A DNA stretch of 64,000 bases, taken from NCBI GenBank assembly GCA_947427095.1, contig CANEGO010000003.1, positions 62,001 to 126,000 of the forward strand. Reading direction: 5' to 3'. Source of the DNA: an uncultured Clostridium sp. (GTDB taxonomy: Bacteria > Bacillota_I > Bacilli_A > RF39 > UBA660). The notes under the pieces were generated by a model, which was not told where the DNA came from, did not search any database, and worked only from the letters and a program-made list of their open reading frames with translations. Shown in pieces: positions 59,360-64,000 of the stretch (positions within the stretch are counted from its first letter, which is position 1; every line of letters begins with the position of its first letter). The translations under genes were made by a program, and so were the position numbers.

Positions 59360-60616
59360 ATGTATAATGAATTTGGAATAAGCGATAAAGCAAAGGAATT
59401 GGTTTTAAATGCCGAGGAAAGTTTAAAAGAAGAGTTTAAAAAGATAGATGATATGTGTGATATGAATAGCTTGAAAGTACTGAAAGCTTTTAGTGATAAC
59501 AAGATATCAGAAGTGCATTTTAATAGCACGACTGGGTATGGTTATGATGATGTAGGGCGTGATGCTATAGAACGTGTTTTTGCAGAAGTTTTAGGTGCAG
59601 AAGATGCATTAGTTAGAAGTCAGTTTATATCAGGATCACATGCGCTTTGCGTAGCATTATTTGCATACCTAAGGCCAAATGATATTATGCTTAGTATAAC
59701 TGGTACTCCATATGATACCCTTCATGAAGTAATTGGTATAAAAGAAAATAAGAGTTCCTTAAAATCTTTTGGTGTTAAGTATCATGAAATTGATTTAATA
59801 GATAATGACTTTGACTATGAACGAATAAAAGAATATATCACTAACCATAAGGTTAAATTAATAGAGATTCAAAGAAGTAAGGGATACTCTACTAGAAAAA
59901 GTATTACTGTGGAAAAGCTTGAAAAAATAATTAAATTTATTAAAGACATTGACAAAGATATAATTATAATGGTCGATAACTGTTATTGTGAGTTTGTTGG
60001 AAATAAATCACCACTTGAAGTAGGCGCGGACGTAATAGTTGGATCCTTAATTAAAAATCTTGGTGGTGGTATTGCACCTAATGGAGCTTATATAGTAGGT
60101 AAAAAGGAATTAGTCTCCTTAGCGGGAGAAAGATTAACGCTTCCAGGGGAAGGAAGAGAAGTAGGCCCGACCCTTGGTATTAATAAATCAATTTTACAAG
60201 GTATATTTATGGCACCTAGCGTTGTTGCATCATCACTTAAAACAGCGGTATTAACTAGTAAGGTGTTAGAAGATTTGGGTTATAGGGTAGAACCCCATTA
60301 TAATGAAGAACGAGCAGATATTGTACAAAACATTATATTTGGAAATGAACAAGACTTAGTTCTTTATTGTGGTGGTATTCAAAGTGCATCACCGGTTGAT
60401 TCTTTTTCTAAGCCACTTCCTTGGGATATGCCAGGATATGATGATAAGGTAGTTATGGCAGCAGGAGCATTTACTCAAGGATCTTCAATTGAGCTTTCTT
60501 GTGATGGGCCAGTAAGAGTTCCTTTTATTGCATATCAACAGGGAAGTTTAACCTATTCATATGGAAAAATAGCAGTAATGAAAGCTGTTACAGTGCTACT
60601 AAATAACGACAAATAA
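59360..60616 (+). CDS. methionine gamma-lyase family protein (YnbB / 'aluminum resistance' type)
   Basis: FNSTTGYGYDDVGRDAIERVFAEVLGAEDALVRSQFISGSHAL, MVDNCYCEFV, DVIVGSLIKNLGGGIAPNGAYIVGK. Confidence 0.93.
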   Translation: MYNEFGISDKAKELVLNAEESLKEEFKKIDDMCDMNSLKVLKAFSDNKISEVHFNSTTGYGYDDVGRDAIERVFAEVLGAEDALVRSQFISGSHALCVALFAYLRPNDIMLSITGTPYDTLHEVIGIKENKSSLKSFGVKYHEIDLIDNDFDYERIKEYITNHKVKLIEIQRSKGYSTRKSITVEKLEKIIKFIKDIDKDIIIMVDNCYCEFVGNKSPLEVGADVIVGSLIKNLGGGIAPNGAYIVGKKELVSLAGERLTLPGEGREVGPTLGINKSILQGIFMAPSVVASSLKTAVLTSKVLEDLGYRVEPHYNEERADIVQNIIFGNEQDLVLYCGGIQSASPVDSFSKPLPWDMPGYDDKVVMAAGAFTQGSSIELSCDGPVRVPFIAYQQGSLTYSYGKIAVMKAVTVLLNNDK

Positions 60617-60676
60617 TGCCGTTATTTTCTTTATACTTTATCTTTACCGTGTTATAATAAATATGAAGGTGTAAAA

Positions 60677-62095
60677 ATGAAAAACAAAGGATTGTTAATT
60701 ATTTTATTTTTTTCAATTTTATTATTATGCTCTTTGTTATACATAAATTATTTTAATAATAGAATATATTTTAAAAATATAAATTCATATGATAAAGTAG
60801 AGGTATTTAATGACTATAAGGAAAACGATAATGCAAAAGCTTGTTATGGTAATAGGCTTAAATGCGTTAATGTTAGTTATAAGGTTCAGGGCACGATAAA
60901 CACTAAAAAAACAGGCGTTTATACTCTTACTTATAAAGCAAAGAAAGGTTCTTATGAAGCAACCTTAAAAAAGAAGGTAGAGGTAGTTGATACAACTGCG
61001 CCTAAATTAAACATAAGTGGTGCTTTTGATAACGTTTGTCCAAATGGTAAAACAAATGGTGTTACTTATGAGGCGATTGATAATTATGATGGTAATATAA
61101 CTGATAAAATCAAGTATAAGGTGAAAGATAACAAAATAATATACAAAGTAACAGATTCCTCTGGTAATAGCATAAAAAAGGAGTTTGATGCGATAATTAA
61201 TGATAATGAGAAACCAACCTTGATTTTAAATGAGGAGAGTACTATTTATATAGCGGTTGGAAGTAAGTATATTGAGCCAGGTTATGTTGCAATTGACAAT
61301 TGCGATGGTAACATAACCGAATTGGTTAAGGTTACGGGACAGGTAGATACTTCTAAAAAAGGTAGCTATGAGATAACCTATAGCGTTAAAGATGAATTTG
61401 GTAACGAGGCAATTGCAAAAAGAATTGTAAAAGTTTTTCCTAAAAATAATTATAAACCTGGTAGTGTAAGTGCTAAAACAATATATTTAACATTTGATGA
61501 TGGACCAGGAGCTCATACTGCGAGATTACTCGACATATTAAAAAAATATGATGTAAAAGCTACTTTCTTTGTAACTGGGTATGATAACAGATATAATGAA
61601 TTACTATCAAGGGAGCATGCGGAAGGGCACACCGTTGGACTTCATAGCTATACACACAATTATGGTCTTATATATTCTAGTATTGACGCTTATATGGAAG
61701 ATCTATTAAAGATTCAAAAAAAAGTTATGGAATACACTGGAGAAGAATCTAAAATAATTAGATTTCCTGGTGGAAGTTCTAATACCATCAGCAGAAGGTA
61801 TAGGATGGGAATAATGGGTGATTTAGCAAAGAAGACTGAAGAAATAGGTTTTAGGTACTTTGATTGGACAATTGCATCAGGAGATGCTGGAAATACTAAG
61901 GATTCTAATAGAATTGTACAAAATGTTATATCTGGTATAAAAGAAGATGGTGCAAATGTTGTTTTAATGCATGATATAAAATCTTATACCGTAGATTCGG
62001 TAGAAAGAATAATAGAGTACGGTCTCGCAAATGGATATACGTTTGCTCCAATTACCATGGATAGTCCTGTTGTTCATCAACACGTTAATAATTAA
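60677..62095 (+). CDS. polysaccharide deacetylase (NodB) with DUF5011/Ig-like repeats
   Basis: DTTAPKLNISG..., EPGYVAIDNCDGNITELVKVTGQVDTSKKGSYEITYSVKDEFGN; TIYLTFDDGPGAHTARLLDIL, GHTVGLHSYTH, IRFPGGSSN. Confidence 0.94.
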   Translation: MKNKGLLIILFFSILLLCSLLYINYFNNRIYFKNINSYDKVEVFNDYKENDNAKACYGNRLKCVNVSYKVQGTINTKKTGVYTLTYKAKKGSYEATLKKKVEVVDTTAPKLNISGAFDNVCPNGKTNGVTYEAIDNYDGNITDKIKYKVKDNKIIYKVTDSSGNSIKKEFDAIINDNEKPTLILNEESTIYIAVGSKYIEPGYVAIDNCDGNITELVKVTGQVDTSKKGSYEITYSVKDEFGNEAIAKRIVKVFPKNNYKPGSVSAKTIYLTFDDGPGAHTARLLDILKKYDVKATFFVTGYDNRYNELLSREHAEGHTVGLHSYTHNYGLIYSSIDAYMEDLLKIQKKVMEYTGEESKIIRFPGGSSNTISRRYRMGIMGDLAKKTEEIGFRYFDWTIASGDAGNTKDSNRIVQNVISGIKEDGANVVLMHDIKSYTVDSVERIIEYGLANGYTFAPITMDSPVVHQHVNN

Positions 62096-62104
62096 AGGAG
62101 TAAT

Positions 62105-62359
62105 ATGAAAGATTTAGAAAAAAGAATAGAAGAAATTGAAAAAAGAAATAAAAGAGTAGAGGGAGATAAAGCTTGGGAAACAAGTACTTTAAGAAGGATA
62201 TTAATAATTATTTTAACTTATATTTTTGCAGTACTTTACTTAAAAGTTGCGGATACTACTAACCCATACTTTGGAGCGGTAGTGCCTTGTGCTGGGTTTT
62301 TCTTATCAACGCTAGGTATAAACTTTATTAAAAAGATATGGTTAAATAAAAGAAAATAA
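62105..62359 (+). CDS. small membrane protein
   Basis: N-terminal coiled coil and two TM segments; SD AAAGGAG. Confidence 0.6.
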   Translation: MKDLEKRIEEIEKRNKRVEGDKAWETSTLRRILIIILTYIFAVLYLKVADTTNPYFGAVVPCAGFFLSTLGINFIKKIWLNKRK

Positions 62360-62448
62360 AAATGCTTATTAAAGTGTTTTTTTTCTTTGGCACAATAATT
62401 ATTCATGTTTATTTTCTTTTCATTTAATAATAGTGAGGGGGAATAAAT

Positions 62449-63408
62449 ATGGAGAAAAAGGGAATCGATATAAGTCATCACCAGGGAGATATAGACTTTG
62501 ATAAACTAAAAGGAAACATAGATTTTGCGATGGTAAGAACAAGTTATGGTGCTTTTTATGAGGATAGAAAATATAAGCAAAATATCTCTGGATTAGAAAA
62601 AATAGGAGTTCCGTATGGACTATATCATTTTTCATATGCAACTAGTGTTGATGCTGCTAAAAAAGAGGCAGAGGGTTTTTTAAATTTAATAAAAAATTAT
62701 AAACCATTGTATCCAGTTGTAATAGATATTGAATATTCAGATAGAACAGCAAATGTAAGAGGTGATACGCTCGAACAAATTGCGGATACTTTTTGCAAAA
62801 TGGTTCAGGATAAAGGTTATTACGTTATGATATACGCAAACTTAGATTATTTTAAGAATAAGCTAGATGGGGAAGGATTAAATAAGTATGATAAATGGCT
62901 TGCTGAGTGGAAAAGTAAACCAACTTATAATAAACCATTTGGGATATGGCAATATTCGTCTAAGGGAAGTGTTCCAGGGATAAATGGAAACGTAGATTTA
63001 AACATAGCTTATAAAGATTATCCGACTATAATTAGGGGAAAAGGTCTTAATAATTACGTTAACTCTAATAAAGAAGAAACAGAAAGCGAAACGATTTCCG
63101 AGATAAATTACGTAGTAAGAAAAGGGGATACCCTAAGTGGAATAGCTAGTAAGTATAAGACCACATACCAAAAATTAGCTAGTTATAATAAAATATCCAA
63201 CCCTAATAAAATTTATACTGGTCAAATAATAAAAATTCCTGGGAACTTAGACATTAATCCAACTACCTACGTAGTAAAAAAAGGAGATACCTTAAGTGAA
63301 ATAGCTTTAAAATACGGTGTTAACTTAAAAAGCTTGTATGAAAAAAATAAATCTGTTATTGGAAAAAATCCTGATATTATAAAGCCTGGACAGGTATTGG
63401 TGATATAA
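62449..63408 (+). CDS. GH25 lysozyme-like muramidase with two LysM domains
   Basis: KGIDISHHQGDIDFDKLKGNIDFAMVRTSYG...PVVIDIEY...; LysM YVVRKGDTLSGIASKYKTTYQKLASYNKISNPNKIYTGQIIKIP and YVVKKGDTLSEIALKYGVN. Confidence 0.96.
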   Translation: MEKKGIDISHHQGDIDFDKLKGNIDFAMVRTSYGAFYEDRKYKQNISGLEKIGVPYGLYHFSYATSVDAAKKEAEGFLNLIKNYKPLYPVVIDIEYSDRTANVRGDTLEQIADTFCKMVQDKGYYVMIYANLDYFKNKLDGEGLNKYDKWLAEWKSKPTYNKPFGIWQYSSKGSVPGINGNVDLNIAYKDYPTIIRGKGLNNYVNSNKEETESETISEINYVVRKGDTLSGIASKYKTTYQKLASYNKISNPNKIYTGQIIKIPGNLDINPTTYVVKKGDTLSEIALKYGVNLKSLYEKNKSVIGKNPDIIKPGQVLVI

Positions 63409-63444
63409 ATAGTTTAACACATATAGTGTTAAACTATTTATTTT
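63407..63444 (+). terminator. intrinsic terminator (perfect 14-bp stem)
   Basis: AAATAGTTTAACAC ATATA GTGTTAAACTATTT ATTTTT. Confidence 0.9.
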
Positions 63445-63508
63445 TATATTGACTATTTTTTTCATAAAGTGTATTATCAATATAGAAAATAAAGAGAGGA
63501 GATAAGTT

Positions 63509-64000
63509 ATGAAAAAACAAAATATCGCTATAATTGGAGTAGTAGCTTTTATATTGGCGGTAGCAGTAGGTTATGCGTTATTTAGTGATACTTTAACAAT
63601 TAGTGGTACGGCAACGGCAAAAGGTGATTTTGATGTTGAATTTACTTCGGTAGGAGAAATAAAAAAAGTAGGTTATACAGAAACTAATGATAGCCATGGT
63701 GATGGTACAGAAGCTAATATTGCTGTAATAAGCGCTGATAAAAATACATTGACAATCACGGTAAATAAACTTGATTATCCAGGTGCTTACGTTGAAATTC
63801 CGGTTACAATAACTAATAAAGGTTCAATTCCTGCTAAATTAAAAAACATAAAGGAAACAAACGTAACTGGTGGTAATACAGTAACTAATAATACTGGTTC
63901 AATTGCTATTGATTCGCTAGATATAACTTATACTGGTGTAGCGGCAAGTGATGCAACCATTGATACTAATGCAACCCAGTCTATGATTATAACAGTAAAA
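63509..64000 (+). CDS. TasA/CalY-like secreted protein (3' truncated by window edge)
   Basis: MKKQNIAIIGVVAFILAVAVGYALFSDTLTISGTATAKGDFDVEFTSVG; frame open to base 64000; SD GAGAGGAG. Family inferred from the ALFSDTxTxSG signal region. Confidence 0.65.
   Translation, partial: MKKQNIAIIGVVAFILAVAVGYALFSDTLTISGTATAKGDFDVEFTSVGEIKKVGYTETNDSHGDGTEANIAVISADKNTLTITVNKLDYPGAYVEIPVTITNKGSIPAKLKNIKETNVTGGNTVTNNTGSIAIDSLDITYTGVAASDATIDTNATQSMIITVK

Overview
This is an AT-rich (low-GC) window, apparently from a Bacilli/Firmicutes-like chromosome (taxonomy inferred, not tested). Genes are mostly on the + strand. I could assign about 45 of roughly 65 real CDSs to a family, including: polyprenyl synthetase (5' truncated), DUF1016/YhcG nuclease, RelB/DinJ-YafQ toxin-antitoxin, Clp ATPase, cysteine desulfurase, thioredoxin/CcdA-like proteins, RsmI, DinB, D-Ala-D-Ala ligase, a C1B peptidase, PnuC, a MalY-type aminotransferase, a radical SAM/SPASM protein, DHH phosphoesterase, a glycosyltransferase plus two collagen-like proteins, a Mn-transporter-like protein, GpmI, ABC exporters, Hsp20, a degenerate hybrid histidine kinase, phosphoketolase, a GntR-ABC operon, LemA, an SDR, a methionine-gamma-lyase-like protein, NodB deacetylase, GH25-LysM, and a 3'-truncated TasA/CalY-like secreted protein. 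One tRNA-His (GTG) is present. No CRISPR array, rRNA or complete transposon was seen. The strongest non-coding signals are: (1) a leader peptide plus mutually exclusive antiterminator/terminator hairpins at 43.71-43.89 kb, ahead of a P-loop kinase / transglutaminase-like / ABC exporter operon; (2) a G10 tract between -35 and -10 elements at 12.87-12.90 kb, a candidate phase-variable promoter; (3) two CIRCE-like operators upstream of clp and hsp20 whose shared deviation from consensus completes the -35 box; (4) a 14-bp palindrome filling the spacer of the toxin-antitoxin promoter; (5) a candidate ~65-nt two-hairpin sRNA at 42.07 kb. There is also a set of disrupted genes: fic split at its catalytic motif by a ~2.7 kb cassette, exoA, an NTF2-like gene, a histidine phosphatase and a Bro-N remnant.
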